From: Clostridium sp. 'White wine YQ'
GTDB lineage: Bacteria; Bacillota; Clostridia; Clostridiales; Clostridiaceae
Assembly: GCF_028728205.1 (NCBI RefSeq)
Contig: NZ_JAQYUU010000005.1
Coordinates: 62,001 to 126,000, forward strand
DNA length: 64,000 nt
Direction of reading: 5' to 3'
Shown piece by piece: positions 1-10,283 of this stretch (the first letter of the stretch is position 1; each line of letters begins with the position of its first letter). Made by a program: the position numbers and the translations under genes. Under the pieces are notes generated by a model. It worked only from the letters and a program-made list of their open reading frames with translations, was not told the origin of the DNA and made no database searches.

Positions 1-1047
1 AAATCCAATGAAGAATTTGAGGATACATTTGATAAACTAATTATAACTACAGGTTCTTGGCCAATAATTCCCTCCATAGAAGGAATTGATTTAGATAATA
101 TATTACTTTCTAAAAATTACAATCACTCTAATACTATTATAGAAAAAGTTAAAAATTCCAACAAAATAATAGTTATTGGTGCTGGATACATAGGTGTTGA
201 ACTTGCAGAAGCCTTTGAACTTAATGGCAAGAAGGTCACTTTAATAGATAGCTTTGATAGAATTTTAAATAAATATCTTGATAAAGAATTTACTAGCTTG
301 GCAGAAATGGCCTTTAGGAATCGTGGAGTTACGCTTGCTTTAGGAGAAACTGTAACAAAATTTGAAGGCATTGATGGTAAGGTTAACAAGGTCATAACAA
401 ATAAAGGAGATTATGAAGCTGATCTTGTGATTCTATGTATCGGTTTTAGACCAAGTACAGATTTATTCAAGGGAAAGTTAGATATGCTTCCAAACGGTGC
501 GATTATTGTTGATGAATACATGCGAACAAATAAGGAAGGTATTTTTGCTGCTGGAGATTGTTGTGCTGTGACTTATAATCCGACAGGTGAAAGAGAATAT
601 ATCCCCCTTGCTACCAATGCTGTTAGGATGGGTACTCTAATAGGAAGAAACTTAGTTATTCCAACTACTAAATATCTCGGCACTCAAGGAACTTCAGGAA
701 TAAAGATTTATGAGTATAATATTGCTTCAACAGGACTAACTGAAGAAGCTGCGAAAAAGGCTGGTTATGATATTAAAATAACATCAGTAACTGATAACTA
801 TAGGCCAGAATTCATGCCATCATTTGACGCTGCTACGATAAAAATCATTTATGAAACTAGCACAGAAATCATCCTTGGTGCTCAGATTATTTCAAAAACT
901 GATTTAACTCAACTCATAAATACCATGTCTGTAGTAATACAAAATGAAATGACTATTGACGAACTTGCTTTTGTAGATTTCTTTTTCCAACCACACTTCA
1001 ATAAGCCATGGAATTTACTAAACTTAGCTGCTTTAAATGCAAAATAG
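1..1047 (+). CDS. NADH oxidase / CoA-disulfide reductase-type flavoprotein, 5' truncated
   Basis: Frame 1 is open from the first base of the window to a TAG at 1045-1047, so only the C-terminal 348 residues are seen. The visible part carries the NAD(P)-binding Rossmann motif (GAGYIGVELAEAF, coded near 180-218), an FAD-binding segment (GDCCAV near 555-575) and the dimerisation domain with the ending HFNKPWNLLNLAAL, all typical of the class that includes water-forming NADH oxidases and CoA-disulfide reductases. The redox-active cysteine region lies upstream of the window, so the exact activity cannot be assigned. In an anaerobe such an enzyme usually removes oxygen or disulfide stress using NADH. 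An internal ATG at 298 is not a believable start, because coding similarity continues upstream of it. Confidence 0.9.
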   Translation, partial: KSNEEFEDTFDKLIITTGSWPIIPSIEGIDLDNILLSKNYNHSNTIIEKVKNSNKIIVIGAGYIGVELAEAFELNGKKVTLIDSFDRILNKYLDKEFTSLAEMAFRNRGVTLALGETVTKFEGIDGKVNKVITNKGDYEADLVILCIGFRPSTDLFKGKLDMLPNGAIIVDEYMRTNKEGIFAAGDCCAVTYNPTGEREYIPLATNAVRMGTLIGRNLVIPTTKYLGTQGTSGIKIYEYNIASTGLTEEAAKKAGYDIKITSVTDNYRPEFMPSFDAATIKIIYETSTEIILGAQIISKTDLTQLINTMSVVIQNEMTIDELAFVDFFFQPHFNKPWNLLNLAALNAK

Positions 1048-1167
1048 ATAAAACTAATACTTCTATTTAATAACTAGAATGTGTATATTTTTTATTTATT
1101 TTTCAAACAATAGTTCTGAATATTACTTATATTTTTTTAATATATCAAAATTAAAGAGGTGGAATTT

Positions 1168-1638
1168 ATGGCAACATTAACACAAAAAGAGACTATGCTT
1201 CTTAAGGATGAGAAATCTCATGAAGACTTATGTATAAAGAAATATACTAAGTATTCTAATGAGGCAGAAGATCCAAAATTAAAACAACTATTCTCTTCTA
1301 TTCTTCAGCATGAAAATCAACATTTAAATACTATAAATAGTATACTTAATGGTCAAGTTCCAAATGTTAATCAACAAGGACAGCAAGGCCAACAAAGTCA
1401 GCAAAATCAGCAACAGAATGTCAAATCAACAACAGGATTTAGCCAAAAAGACTGTGATCTTTGTCAAGATGCATTGACAACAGAAAAGTATGTTTCTTCA
1501 ACCTACAATACATCAATTTTTGAATTTAAAGATCACAATATTAGGCAAACTTTAAATCATATACAAAAGGAAGAACAAGAACATGGTGAACAAATTTTCA
1601 ATTACATGAGTGAAAAAGGTTATTATACAACTCAATAG
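1168..1638 (+). CDS. CotF-like spore coat protein (ferritin-like fold)
   Basis: This 156-residue protein has two helical halves rich in E, H and K, including QHENQHLNTI and KEEQEHGEQIFNYM, joined by a glutamine-rich linker (about residues 66-86). That arrangement fits the CotF/ferritin-like coat protein family common in clostridia. The start is taken as ATG 1168 because AGAGGTGG lies just upstream; an in-frame GTG at 1159 falls inside that ribosome binding site. The gene stands alone and is followed by a terminator shared with the convergent cooS gene. A role in the spore coat is inferred from the family; no catalytic site is evident. Confidence 0.8.
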   Translation: MATLTQKETMLLKDEKSHEDLCIKKYTKYSNEAEDPKLKQLFSSILQHENQHLNTINSILNGQVPNVNQQGQQGQQSQQNQQQNVKSTTGFSQKDCDLCQDALTTEKYVSSTYNTSIFEFKDHNIRQTLNHIQKEEQEHGEQIFNYMSEKGYYTTQ

Positions 1639-1657
1639 TTGTTTATATAACAATGAT

Positions 1658-1704
1658 GCCGGTGAAGATAAAATTAATTTTTACTTCAACCGGCTATTTT
1701 TTAA
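1658..1704. terminator. Bidirectional terminator between coat gene and cooS
   Basis: GCCGGT-GAAG pairs with CTTCAACCGGC around an AT-rich loop and is followed by a T-rich run. It lies between two convergent genes. Confidence 0.7.
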
Positions 1705-3614
1705 CTTAATCCTAAACCTTTTCTCTTTTCATTTATATGAGCTTCTATATTATTTGCAACTTCTACAGGATCATCACCTAAGGCAATTTTTCCTCCAGTA
1801 AGTCCTTCAACATCTTGAGTAAGCAATTTAACTAAATCTGGGGCCCCAGTTACAAAAGGTGTTGGTGATAAATGTGTATATGCACCATATGCTACTGCAA
1901 ACACTCCATCTATGGTTGCTTTTTGTTCCATCCACTCTGGTGCAGTTACAGCTATAGGTAATTGTGGAATGTCTACATCTAAATGATTTGCAAGAGCTGT
2001 AACAAGCATTGATATTCTTCCTGTATCAGTGCAAGTTCCAAAGCTTAATACTGGTGGAATCTTTAACATATTACATATTTCTTTTAATCCTTCACCAGCC
2101 ATATTTGCTGCTTCTAAGCTACATAATCCTGCAACCTCAAGAGCATGATTTCCACATCCTCCACTTACCACAAGAATATTTTTCTTAATTAATTCTTTTG
2201 TTAGGTTTACTGTATTCCAGTCTTGAGGACCATTTCTTAATGTAGAACAATTAGCAAGAGCTACTACTCCTTTAATTTTTCCTGCTGAAATCACATCTAC
2301 TAATGGATCTAATTTATTTCCAAGAGCTCCAAGCACAGCTTCTGTTGAAAAACCTGCTATTGCCTTTTGTATTATCTTTGGAACCATTGGTTTAACATTA
2401 TCCTTACGTTTTTTAAAGTTTTCAATAGCAAGATCAATCAATGCATCTGTCATCTCTTCTACCTTATCTGGATGATATGGTATTTTATGTTGAAGTCCTG
2501 GTATGTCTATAATGGTACTTATTGCTACTAAGGTTGCTTGGTACTTTTCTGCATAATGATCAATAGCTGGTGGAGAACAATTTTCTTCCATTGCTAACAC
2601 ATCAACAGTTCCTGTCGCAAGTAATGGTTCAATTGCTAGCCAATTTCCCATTAATCCTACGAAAACATCATCAACATCAAATCTTTGAAGCAATTCTTGA
2701 CCAGTTTCTATTGAACCTACTACATGAAGACCTTTTGCTCCTACTGCCTTTGCTTTTTCTTGTATTTCTGCCATTCTAGCTTTTTCAATTGTTCGTGCTC
2801 CTGCCCAGGGTTGATGCCCATTAAATACTATATTTACATAATCTGGATCCATAATTCCTAAATCAACATTTACCTCATGAGGCATTGGAGTTCCAAATAA
2901 AATATCCTGTGTCATTTCTAAACCTATTTGTGCATTATATATAGTTGCCAAGCCTAGTTTTAGTGCTTTTGAAGCAAGAGAAACATAATTTCCATCCACA
3001 TTTGTTAAACAACTTGCTACACAATTTTGTTCCTCGTGTTGTACTCCTGCTGGATATATATTTAAATCTCTCCATACTTGTTTTCTTTTCCTTGGAGCAA
3101 AGACTTCAACCATTAGATTCTTATCTTCTGAATCTATTTTCATTTGCTCTTCTAGTAAATCAGCTAACTGAATGGCCATTTTATTTATGTCCTGATTTGT
3201 ATTGATATTTAACTGCTCACACATCCATCTCAATTTATTTTCATCTTTAATCTTAAATGGAGTTTTTCCCTCACCAGTAGCCTTCAATGTTCTAAATGCC
3301 TCATATGCATGATGACTATATGTACCTGCTCCCATAATATTACGTAAAAGTAGGTTTCTCATAGCCATTGCATCTGGACCTATTCCGCATACCCCTTTAT
3401 CTTGGCCTCCTTTTTCACTAATTCTACAAGGTCCTTGTGAACATAATTGGCAACTTAATCCTTGAAGACAAAATTTACATCTTATTTTTTCTTGTAGCGC
3501 CCATCTATCAAATACATTTGACATGCCGTCTTCTCTGATTCTTTTTACCATCTCTTCTACGGAATCATGATAACTTATGCGACCTTCCGTTTTCTCTAAA
3601 ATAGTTTCACTCAT
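1701..3614 (-). CDS. cooS: Anaerobic Ni-Fe CO dehydrogenase catalytic subunit homologue with altered C-cluster
   Basis: The 637-residue length and the motif order match CooS. The N-terminus has C46, C49, C55, C58, C63 and C76. C55/C58/C63/C76 fit the B-cluster, while C46-X2-C49 resembles the short D-cluster motif that carries a [2Fe-2S] centre in some CODHs. Of the C-cluster ligands known from C. hydrogenoformans CODH-II, H267, C346, C456, C487 and C528 are present, and so is the catalytic lysine equivalent K565. The position equivalent to Cys295 is Glu303 (VVGSIETGQE instead of the usual GxCCTGNE). CO oxidation is therefore doubtful, and a hybrid-cluster-like redox function is possible. No cooC, cooF or acetyl-CoA synthase gene is nearby; the gene diverges from PFOR. 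A GGAGG site precedes ATG 3614. Confidence 0.9.
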   Translation of the reverse strand: MSETILEKTEGRISYHDSVEEMVKRIREDGMSNVFDRWALQEKIRCKFCLQGLSCQLCSQGPCRISEKGGQDKGVCGIGPDAMAMRNLLLRNIMGAGTYSHHAYEAFRTLKATGEGKTPFKIKDENKLRWMCEQLNINTNQDINKMAIQLADLLEEQMKIDSEDKNLMVEVFAPRKRKQVWRDLNIYPAGVQHEEQNCVASCLTNVDGNYVSLASKALKLGLATIYNAQIGLEMTQDILFGTPMPHEVNVDLGIMDPDYVNIVFNGHQPWAGARTIEKARMAEIQEKAKAVGAKGLHVVGSIETGQELLQRFDVDDVFVGLMGNWLAIEPLLATGTVDVLAMEENCSPPAIDHYAEKYQATLVAISTIIDIPGLQHKIPYHPDKVEEMTDALIDLAIENFKKRKDNVKPMVPKIIQKAIAGFSTEAVLGALGNKLDPLVDVISAGKIKGVVALANCSTLRNGPQDWNTVNLTKELIKKNILVVSGGCGNHALEVAGLCSLEAANMAGEGLKEICNMLKIPPVLSFGTCTDTGRISMLVTALANHLDVDIPQLPIAVTAPEWMEQKATIDGVFAVAYGAYTHLSPTPFVTGAPDLVKLLTQDVEGLTGGKIALGDDPVEVANNIEAHINEKRKGLGLS

Positions 3615-3839
3615 TTATTCATTCCTCCAACATTTACATTTTCAGCATAAGTTTTCTCTAAATAAAATAAAAATATTCAATAAAATTATCTTCTTTATGA
3701 ATTCATTATCTAAGATTAGCAAATACTAGTGGGGAATATGAATTATTTAACTTATGTAATCTAATAAACTAGTTCATTTAGTATAAATTAATGAATTAAC
3801 TTTAATAGATTATACATTATTTATTAAGGAGGAATTGAT

Positions 3840-6800
3840 ATGCCCAAGAAAATGAAAACCATGGATGGAAACCAAGCAGCTGCTGAGGCTTCGTATGCTT
3901 TTACTGAAGTAGCAGCTATCTATCCAATAACCCCATCAACTCCTATGGCAGAAGGTGTTGATGAATGGTCTGCCCATGGTAAAAAAAATATATTTGGACA
4001 GCCAGTGAAAATCGTAGAAATGCAATCTGAAGCAGGGGCTGCTGGTGCTGTTCATGGCTCTTTAGTTGCAGGTGCACTAACAACTACATATACAGCTTCA
4101 CAAGGATTATTATTAATGATTCCTAATCTATATAGACTTGCCGGAGAACTATTACCTGGAGTTCTTCATGTTAGTGCGCGTGCTATTGCTACTCATGCTC
4201 TATCTATTTTTGGAGATCATCAAGATGTTATGGCAGTAAGACAAACTGGAGTCGCTTTACTAGCTTCTTCGAATGTTCAAGAAGTTATGGATTTAGCTAA
4301 TGTTGCTCACCTATCTTCCATTAAATCAAGAGTACCTTTTGTACATTTCTTTGATGGATTTAGAACTTCTCATGAAATTCAAAAAATAGAAGTTATAGAT
4401 TATGATGATGTTGCAAAATTAATAGATTATAATGCATTACAAGAATTTAGGAATAGAGCTCTAAACCCTGAGCATCCTACCCTCAAAGGAACTGCTCAAA
4501 ATCCAGATATCTATTTTCAACAAAGAGAAGCTTCAAATAAATTCTATGATGCAACACCAGATATCGTGGAAAATTATATGAGAGAAATTGAAAAAATAAC
4601 TGGAAGATCATACCATCCTTTCGATTATTACGGGGATCCAAATGCAGAAAACATAATTATAGCTATGGGATCAGTATGTGATACTATCGAAGAGACTGTT
4701 GATTACTTGATGAAAAAAGGCGAAAAAGTTGGTGTGCTTAAAGTACATCTATATAGACCTTTTGCATGCAATTATTTCTTTAACGTTCTTCCTAAATCAG
4801 TAAAAAAGATAGCTGTACTTGATAGAACTAAAGAACCAGGTTCAGTAGGTGAACCTTTATATCTTGATATTTTAAAAGTACTTTATAATGAACCAAATAA
4901 ACCACTAGTAGTTGGAGGAAGATATGGATTAGCTTCTAAAGACACAAGACCATCTCAAATTTTAGCTGTATTTAATAATTTAAAAGAGTCTCAGCCAAAA
5001 GATAAGTTCACAATAGGTATTGTAGATGATGTTACACATACATCTCTTCCTGAAGCTGAACCAATTGAAACTACTCCAGAAGGAACTATAAGATGTAAAT
5101 TCTATGGTTTAGGTTCTGATGGAACAGTTGGTGCTAATAAAACTGCAATAAAAATTATAGGTGATAATACTGATCTTTATTCACAGGCTTACTTCTCCTA
5201 CGATAGTAAAAAATCTGGTGGAAGTACTGTATCACATTTAAGATTCGGTAAGAATCCAATAAAATCTCCTTATCTAGTTTTTGAAGCAGATTATATAGCT
5301 TGTCATAATAAATCATTCTTATATAATCTAGATGTATTAAGAGGTTTAAAGAAAAGTGGAACATTTGTTTTGAATTGTCCTTGGTCAGATGAAGAACTTG
5401 AGGATAAACTTCCTGCATCAGTAAAGAGATATATCGCTCAGAATGATATTCAATTCTACACAGTAGATGCTATATCAATTTCTCAAGAAGTGGGATTGGG
5501 TACTAGAATTAACATGGTAATGCAATCTGCATTCTTTAAATTAGCTAATATCATTCCTATAGAGCAAGCAATGGAATATTTAAAAAATTCTGTTGAGAAA
5601 ACTTATGGTAAGAAAGGTCAAAATATTGTTGAAGCTAATAAAGCTGCTATAGATAGAGGTGCAACTGCAGCACATAAGGTTACCATTCCATCTGGATGGG
5701 CAAATGCTGAAGATAATCTTCCTGAAAAGAAACAGGTACCTGACTTTATTACAAGAATTGAAAGACCTATGGCAAGACATGAAGGAGATGAACTCCCTGT
5801 AAGTGCTTTTAACGGAATGGAAGATGGTACTTTCCCTCTAGGTATAACTGCATACGAAAAAAGAGGTATTGCTGTAAGAATCCCAGAGTGGCAAATTGAT
5901 AAGTGTATTCAATGTAATCAATGCTCATTAGTTTGTCCTCACGCAGTTATTAGAGCTTGCTTATTAACTGATGAAGAGAAAGAAAAAGCACCGGAGACAT
6001 TCTATACAAAAACTCCAATGGGCAAGGGCGAATTAGAAAAATTACACTATCGTATTCAAATAAGTCCACTAGATTGTACTGGTTGTGGAAACTGTGCAGA
6101 TATCTGTCCAGCTCCTGGCAAAGCTTTAATAATGAGATCTGCTGAAGAGCAAATTAAAGAACAAGCTGAAAACTTTGAATATGCTATTAAAGTAGTTCCT
6201 AAAGAAGGATTAATGGATCTTCATTCCTTAAAGGGCAGTCAATTTGCAAGACCACTATTAGAATTCAATGGAGCTTGCCCTGGTTGCGGAGAAACACCAT
6301 ATATTAAACTGTTGACTCAACTTTATGGCGATAGAATGATGATTGCAAATGCTACTGGATGTTCTTCAATTTGGGGTGGTAGTGCACCAGCTATAGCTTA
6401 TTCTACTAATGATTTTGGTAAAGGTCCTTCTTGGGGTAATTCACTTTTTGAGGATAATGCTGAATATGGATATGGAATGTTCTTAGCAGTTAAGCAAATG
6501 AGAGAAAAATTAGCTGACTTAATGAGGGAAGCTGTAAATATGAATATAAATTCTGGACTCAAGGATGCCTTTAATGAATGGTTAAGTGGCATTGATGATC
6601 CTGATACCTCAAAATCTGCTACATCAAAAATATTAGACTTATTAGGCAAAGAAAATCTTAATGAAAATAAAATACTAAAAGATATAATGGACAGAAAAGA
6701 TTACCTAATCAAAAAATCTCATTGGTTACTTGGTGGAGATGGCTGGGCATATGATATTGGTTATGGAGGACTTGACCATGTATTATCCTTAGGTGACGAT

Positions 6801-7367
6801 GTAAATATATTTGTTATGGATACTGAGATATATTCAAATACAGGAGGTCAGTCATCTAAATCAACACCTACAGGTGCAATTGCAAAATTTGCAGCTGGCG
6901 GTAAAAATATGAGAAAGAAAGATCTTGGTTTAATGGCTATGAGCTATGGTCATGTTTATGTAACACAAATAGCTATGGGTGCAAACATGAATCAAACCGT
7001 AAGGGCTATTAGTGAAGCAGAAGCTTATCATGGGACTTCATTAATTATAGCTTATGCACCTTGTATTAGCCACGGTATTAAAACTGGTATGGGAACTAGT
7101 ATGGCTGAAGAAAAGAAAGCTGTTGAATCAGGTTATTGGCAACTATATAGATATAACCCTCTATTAAAGATTCAAGGTAAGAATCCATTTATACTTGATT
7201 CTAAGGAACCAAAAGCTTCTTACCAAGATTTTATTAATGGAGAAATTCGCTACTCTTCATTAAAGAATGTATTCCCTGATAGGGTTGAAGAAATGTTTAA
7301 ACTTTCTGAAGAACATGCTCGTGATAGATATGATTTCTATAGAAGACTAGCTGAAATGGAATACTAA
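3840..7367 (+). CDS. nifJ: Pyruvate:ferredoxin (flavodoxin) oxidoreductase, full-length homodimeric type
   Basis: This enzyme oxidises pyruvate with CoA to acetyl-CoA, CO2 and reduced ferredoxin, the central step of clostridial sugar fermentation. The 1175-residue length equals the single-chain enzyme. The N-terminal thiamine-diphosphate domain begins with DGNQAAAEASYAF, then come the middle domains and a two-cluster ferredoxin domain (C689/C692/C695/C699 and C746/C749/C752/C756). The third [4Fe-4S] cluster uses C813, C816 and C841, with a further cysteine near 1076. The TPP-binding signature GDGWAYDIGYGG lies near residue 965. An AAGGAGG site sits 7 bases before ATG 3840. It is transcribed alone, away from cooS, and ends in a strong terminator. 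CooS and PFOR both exchange electrons with ferredoxin, so the divergent pairing may be functional. Confidence 0.97.
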   Translation: MPKKMKTMDGNQAAAEASYAFTEVAAIYPITPSTPMAEGVDEWSAHGKKNIFGQPVKIVEMQSEAGAAGAVHGSLVAGALTTTYTASQGLLLMIPNLYRLAGELLPGVLHVSARAIATHALSIFGDHQDVMAVRQTGVALLASSNVQEVMDLANVAHLSSIKSRVPFVHFFDGFRTSHEIQKIEVIDYDDVAKLIDYNALQEFRNRALNPEHPTLKGTAQNPDIYFQQREASNKFYDATPDIVENYMREIEKITGRSYHPFDYYGDPNAENIIIAMGSVCDTIEETVDYLMKKGEKVGVLKVHLYRPFACNYFFNVLPKSVKKIAVLDRTKEPGSVGEPLYLDILKVLYNEPNKPLVVGGRYGLASKDTRPSQILAVFNNLKESQPKDKFTIGIVDDVTHTSLPEAEPIETTPEGTIRCKFYGLGSDGTVGANKTAIKIIGDNTDLYSQAYFSYDSKKSGGSTVSHLRFGKNPIKSPYLVFEADYIACHNKSFLYNLDVLRGLKKSGTFVLNCPWSDEELEDKLPASVKRYIAQNDIQFYTVDAISISQEVGLGTRINMVMQSAFFKLANIIPIEQAMEYLKNSVEKTYGKKGQNIVEANKAAIDRGATAAHKVTIPSGWANAEDNLPEKKQVPDFITRIERPMARHEGDELPVSAFNGMEDGTFPLGITAYEKRGIAVRIPEWQIDKCIQCNQCSLVCPHAVIRACLLTDEEKEKAPETFYTKTPMGKGELEKLHYRIQISPLDCTGCGNCADICPAPGKALIMRSAEEQIKEQAENFEYAIKVVPKEGLMDLHSLKGSQFARPLLEFNGACPGCGETPYIKLLTQLYGDRMMIANATGCSSIWGGSAPAIAYSTNDFGKGPSWGNSLFEDNAEYGYGMFLAVKQMREKLADLMREAVNMNINSGLKDAFNEWLSGIDDPDTSKSATSKILDLLGKENLNENKILKDIMDRKDYLIKKSHWLLGGDGWAYDIGYGGLDHVLSLGDDVNIFVMDTEIYSNTGGQSSKSTPTGAIAKFAAGGKNMRKKDLGLMAMSYGHVYVTQIAMGANMNQTVRAISEAEAYHGTSLIIAYAPCISHGIKTGMGTSMAEEKKAVESGYWQLYRYNPLLKIQGKNPFILDSKEPKASYQDFINGEIRYSSLKNVFPDRVEEMFKLSEEHARDRYDFYRRLAEMEY

Positions 7368-7375
7368 TAAATATT

Positions 7376-7409
7376 AAAAGAGCTATCTTATAAAAGATAG
7401 CTCTTTTAA
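7376..7409. terminator. Strong intrinsic terminator after PFOR
   Basis: AAAAGAGCTATCTT pairs with its complement across a short loop and ends in TTTT. The A-run on the 5' side lets it serve the convergent small gene too. Confidence 0.9.
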
Positions 7410-7419
7410 TTAACTTCAA

Positions 7420-7587
7420 TTATTTTTCATTTGAGTCTACATATTCTTTAGCATTCCTTACATCCATTTCACTAGGAATAACTACTTTAGAAACTGGCTT
7501 TGTTTTATCTTCATTGGCCCAAGCAGCAGTTACATGTTGTTCTATTGGTACTTCCATAAATCTATCTTTTACTTTTTCATCTGCCAT
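7420..7587 (-). CDS. DUF3787-like small clostridial protein
   Basis: A 55-codon reading frame runs from ATG 7587 to TAA 7420 and was found by reading the strand directly. GAGAGGAGG lies 7 bases before the start, which is strong support for a real gene. The protein begins MADEKVKDRFMEVPIEQH and has a central HVTAAWAN segment and a C-terminal SEMDVRNAKEYV, which resembles the short, uncharacterised DUF3787 family of clostridia. It is charged and soluble, with no membrane segment or signal peptide. It lies downstream of the yyaL-like gene on the same strand, with about 70 bases between them. Function unknown. Confidence 0.75.
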   Translation of the reverse strand: MADEKVKDRFMEVPIEQHVTAAWANEDKTKPVSKVVIPSEMDVRNAKEYVDSNEK

Positions 7588-7656
7588 AATAATTCCTCCT
7601 CTCTTTTAAATAGTATCTGCAATTTGGTGAAATGTATTATATAAATTATAATAAGA

Positions 7657-9708
7657 TTAATTGAAAAACTTCTCTACCTGCGCTACGCTATCCATTGTAT
7701 TTCCGCAGGTAAAGTTTTCACATATAAACATCTTATTTTTCCCTTCTGCTTTCCCTTGAATTTCTACTATGCTATTAATTTCATAAAGTCTCGAATCGCC
7801 ATTATTTAATATTATTGATTGGAATGGATTATATTTATCATTTATTATTGATAAAGATTTCTCTACAAACGCTTCCTCTAAGTCTCCTGCTATAACTATC
7901 TCTCTCATAGAACTTATATTATACATGTAGGCTGTAATAAAATTCACGTATCCTATAGGGTTTTCCTTTACAGTTCCACTGAAAAAGTTTATTTGTTTTT
8001 CAATAAATTCTTCATATTTTAAACTTCCTGTTAAACTATTAAGTTTTATTTGATTTAATAAAGCAACTGAATTTCCTGAAGGAAGTGCTCCATCATATAT
8101 TTCCTTAGGTCGTAATATTAATTCCTCACTATCCTTGCCATAGAGATAAAATCCCCCTTCTTCTTTATCCCAGAAAAGTTCTATCATCTGATCATTTAAC
8201 TCAATGGACTTTTCTAAATATTTAATATCAAAACATGCTTCATAAAGTTCTATAATCCCCCATACTAGAAATGCATAATCTTCTAAAACTGCTAGTCTTG
8301 CTGCTTCTCCATCTCTATACCTTGCAAGAAGCCGTCCTTCTTTATTTACTAATTTACTTAATATAAAATCTGCTGATTTCTTTGCCACTTTAATATACTC
8401 AGGCTTTTTAAATATCTTCCCTCCATTACTAAATGATGCGATTGCTAAACCATTCCAAGAAGTCAAAATCTTATCATCTTTAAATGGATGAACTCTTTTC
8501 TCTCTATATTCAAATAACTTTTTCCTACTATTTTCTAAACTTCTTTGTAATTTTTCATCTTCTTCTATTTTGCCTAAATCCACATCTATTAAATTAGGTA
8601 TGCTTTTCCCTTCAAAGTTTCCTTTAATAGTTATATCATAAGTGTCAGCATAAGTTTTTCCTTCCTCATCACCTAACACTCTCATTAATTCATCTAATGT
8701 CCATACATAAAATTTTCCTTCTATCCCTTCTGAATCTGCATCCTCCGCGGAATAAAATGCGCCTTCAGGTGAAATCATATCTCTAAGTAAATAAGTATAA
8801 ACCTTTTCAGCTACTTCCTCATATAGCTTATTACCTGTTAAGCTATAGGTTTCTGCATATACCAATGATAATAATGCATTATCATATAGCATTTTTTCAA
8901 AATGTGGAACTAACCATTTACTATCTGTAGAATATCTTGAAAACCCAAATCCTATGTGATCAAAAATACCTCCTTTATACATACACTGGAGATTCTTCTC
9001 TATGATTTTTAAAACTTCATGATCTTTATTTTGATAATAATATCTTAATAAGAAATATAAATTATGTGGTACTGGAAACTTAGGTGCTCGGCTAAATCCA
9101 CCATAATCTCTTTGAAAATATTGTTTTAACTGCAACGCAGTATTATTTATTATCTTTTCATCCAGTTCTTCAACATTGCTATTTCTATCAAAATCTTGTA
9201 TTTCTTTAAGCATCTCTTCGCAAGTTGTGTCAAATTTTTCTCTATCATTTTCCCAAATATCGTTTATTTTGTTTAGTAATTCTATAAGGCCTATTGAACC
9301 ATGTCTACTCTTCTTTGGGAAATATGTTCCTGCGAAAAATGGTTTTTTATCCGGAGTAAGTATAACTGTTAATGGCCAACCTCCACTACCTGTATAAAGC
9401 TGACAGAATGTCATATATATGCTATCTATATCTGCCCTTTCTTCTCTATCAACCTTAATTGAAATAAAACTTTTATTTAAAACCTCTGCTACTTCCTTAT
9501 CTTCAAATGATTCACGTTCCATTACATGACACCAGTGGCAGGTACTATAGCCTATTGATAAGAATACAGGCTTATCTTCTTTCTTCGCCTTTTCAAATGC
9601 TTCATCAGACCAGCTATACCAATCTACAGGATTATGAGCATGTTGTAAGAGATATGGTGACTTTTCATTAATTAATCTATTTGCTGTTCTTTCCATTGTT
9701 TTGGGCAT
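7657..9708 (-). CDS. YyaL-like thioredoxin-domain protein (DUF255 / SPATA20 family)
   Basis: This 683-residue protein has an N-terminal thioredoxin-like DUF255 domain with NPVDWYSW and the motif STCHWCHVM, giving a CxxC pair at C57 and C60. It is followed by a long helical domain resembling the six-hairpin glycosidase/GlcNAc-2-epimerase fold ([36 protein letters not shown]). This is the usual architecture and length of the widespread YyaL/SPATA20 family, whose biochemical role is not settled. There is no signal peptide, so it is probably cytoplasmic. ATG 9708 is chosen because AAAGGAG lies about 9 bases upstream. It is a single gene. Confidence 0.9.
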   Translation of the reverse strand: MPKTMERTANRLINEKSPYLLQHAHNPVDWYSWSDEAFEKAKKEDKPVFLSIGYSTCHWCHVMERESFEDKEVAEVLNKSFISIKVDREERADIDSIYMTFCQLYTGSGGWPLTVILTPDKKPFFAGTYFPKKSRHGSIGLIELLNKINDIWENDREKFDTTCEEMLKEIQDFDRNSNVEELDEKIINNTALQLKQYFQRDYGGFSRAPKFPVPHNLYFLLRYYYQNKDHEVLKIIEKNLQCMYKGGIFDHIGFGFSRYSTDSKWLVPHFEKMLYDNALLSLVYAETYSLTGNKLYEEVAEKVYTYLLRDMISPEGAFYSAEDADSEGIEGKFYVWTLDELMRVLGDEEGKTYADTYDITIKGNFEGKSIPNLIDVDLGKIEEDEKLQRSLENSRKKLFEYREKRVHPFKDDKILTSWNGLAIASFSNGGKIFKKPEYIKVAKKSADFILSKLVNKEGRLLARYRDGEAARLAVLEDYAFLVWGIIELYEACFDIKYLEKSIELNDQMIELFWDKEEGGFYLYGKDSEELILRPKEIYDGALPSGNSVALLNQIKLNSLTGSLKYEEFIEKQINFFSGTVKENPIGYVNFITAYMYNISSMREIVIAGDLEEAFVEKSLSIINDKYNPFQSIILNNGDSRLYEINSIVEIQGKAEGKNKMFICENFTCGNTMDSVAQVEKFFN

Positions 9709-9743
9709 TTTTTAGACTCCTTTCATATTTTGTTTATATTACT

Positions 9744-9789
9744 ATACCCCAAACAACTATAGCCTATAACCTACAACTGCTTGGGGTAT
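9744..9789. repeat. 12-bp inverted repeat without a T-run
   Basis: ATACCCCAAACA (9744-9755) pairs with TGCTTGGGGTAT (9778-9789) with a single wobble. No poly-T follows on either strand, so it may be a processed 3' end for the DUF3021 operon or a 5' UTR structure for the yyaL-like gene. Confidence 0.5.
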
Positions 9790-9832
9790 TATAAATTCTG
9801 CTTTTGAATTTTAAAAATTGCTCTTTTCAATT

Positions 9833-10270
9833 TTATTTAGACGTACTCTTCTTATATTCATTTAGCTTTTCATTTAGTTCTTTTGCTTCCTCACGTCCAT
9901 TAATATACATCATTGCAAAGACTACTGCTTTTACAACAAAAATTATTATGATATAAACCACTATATTTTCATTATCTATAATATTTCTTGGGCTAAATAA
10001 CCAAAGCCACACTATTGTTATTATATCTGCCAAGGTAGTGCAAATGGAGAAATTAATGATATTAGCCTTTTCTTTTAATTCAAACTTATTGATAAAAGCA
10101 AACTTATAAAATGTAAATGATAAAGCTATTATTATAATTTGAAATAAAAATGAAACGTTAATTTCTGTTATAGAATATAGCCCTAAATATGCTGCCATCA
10201 ATACCATTAAGAATCCACAAGCGGTAATAAAATCCTTAACCATAGATCCTAAATATTCTCTAATTTCCAT
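9833..10270 (-). CDS. DUF3021 family membrane protein
   Basis: This 145-residue protein has four hydrophobic segments (about residues 14-33, 41-58, 72-92 and 104-122) and a short charged C-terminal tail, which matches the small DUF3021 inner-membrane proteins. Such proteins are typically encoded next to a LytTR regulator and are thought to modulate it at the membrane. Here the LytTR gene ends 13 bases upstream and both are read in the same direction, so they form a two-gene operon. The start codon follows a GGAG-type site. No enzymatic motif is visible. Confidence 0.8.
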   Translation of the reverse strand: MEIREYLGSMVKDFITACGFLMVLMAAYLGLYSITEINVSFLFQIIIIALSFTFYKFAFINKFELKEKANIINFSICTTLADIITIVWLWLFSPRNIIDNENIVVYIIIIFVVKAVVFAMMYINGREEAKELNEKLNEYKKSTSK

Positions 10271-10283
10271 AATAACCTCTCCT

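Noticed and set aside
298..1047. ATG 298 as the start of a complete oxidoreductase gene
   Set aside because: The same frame is open from base 1 and encodes the NAD-binding Rossmann motif of the same enzyme before 298.
1610..1801. 63-residue plus-strand open frame between coat gene and cooS
   Set aside because: It runs across the terminator and into the antisense of cooS with no ribosome binding site.
1701..7367. cooS and PFOR as part of a Wood-Ljungdahl (acetyl-CoA synthase) cluster
   Set aside because: No acs, cooC or methyltransferase genes are present and the cooS C-cluster is altered.
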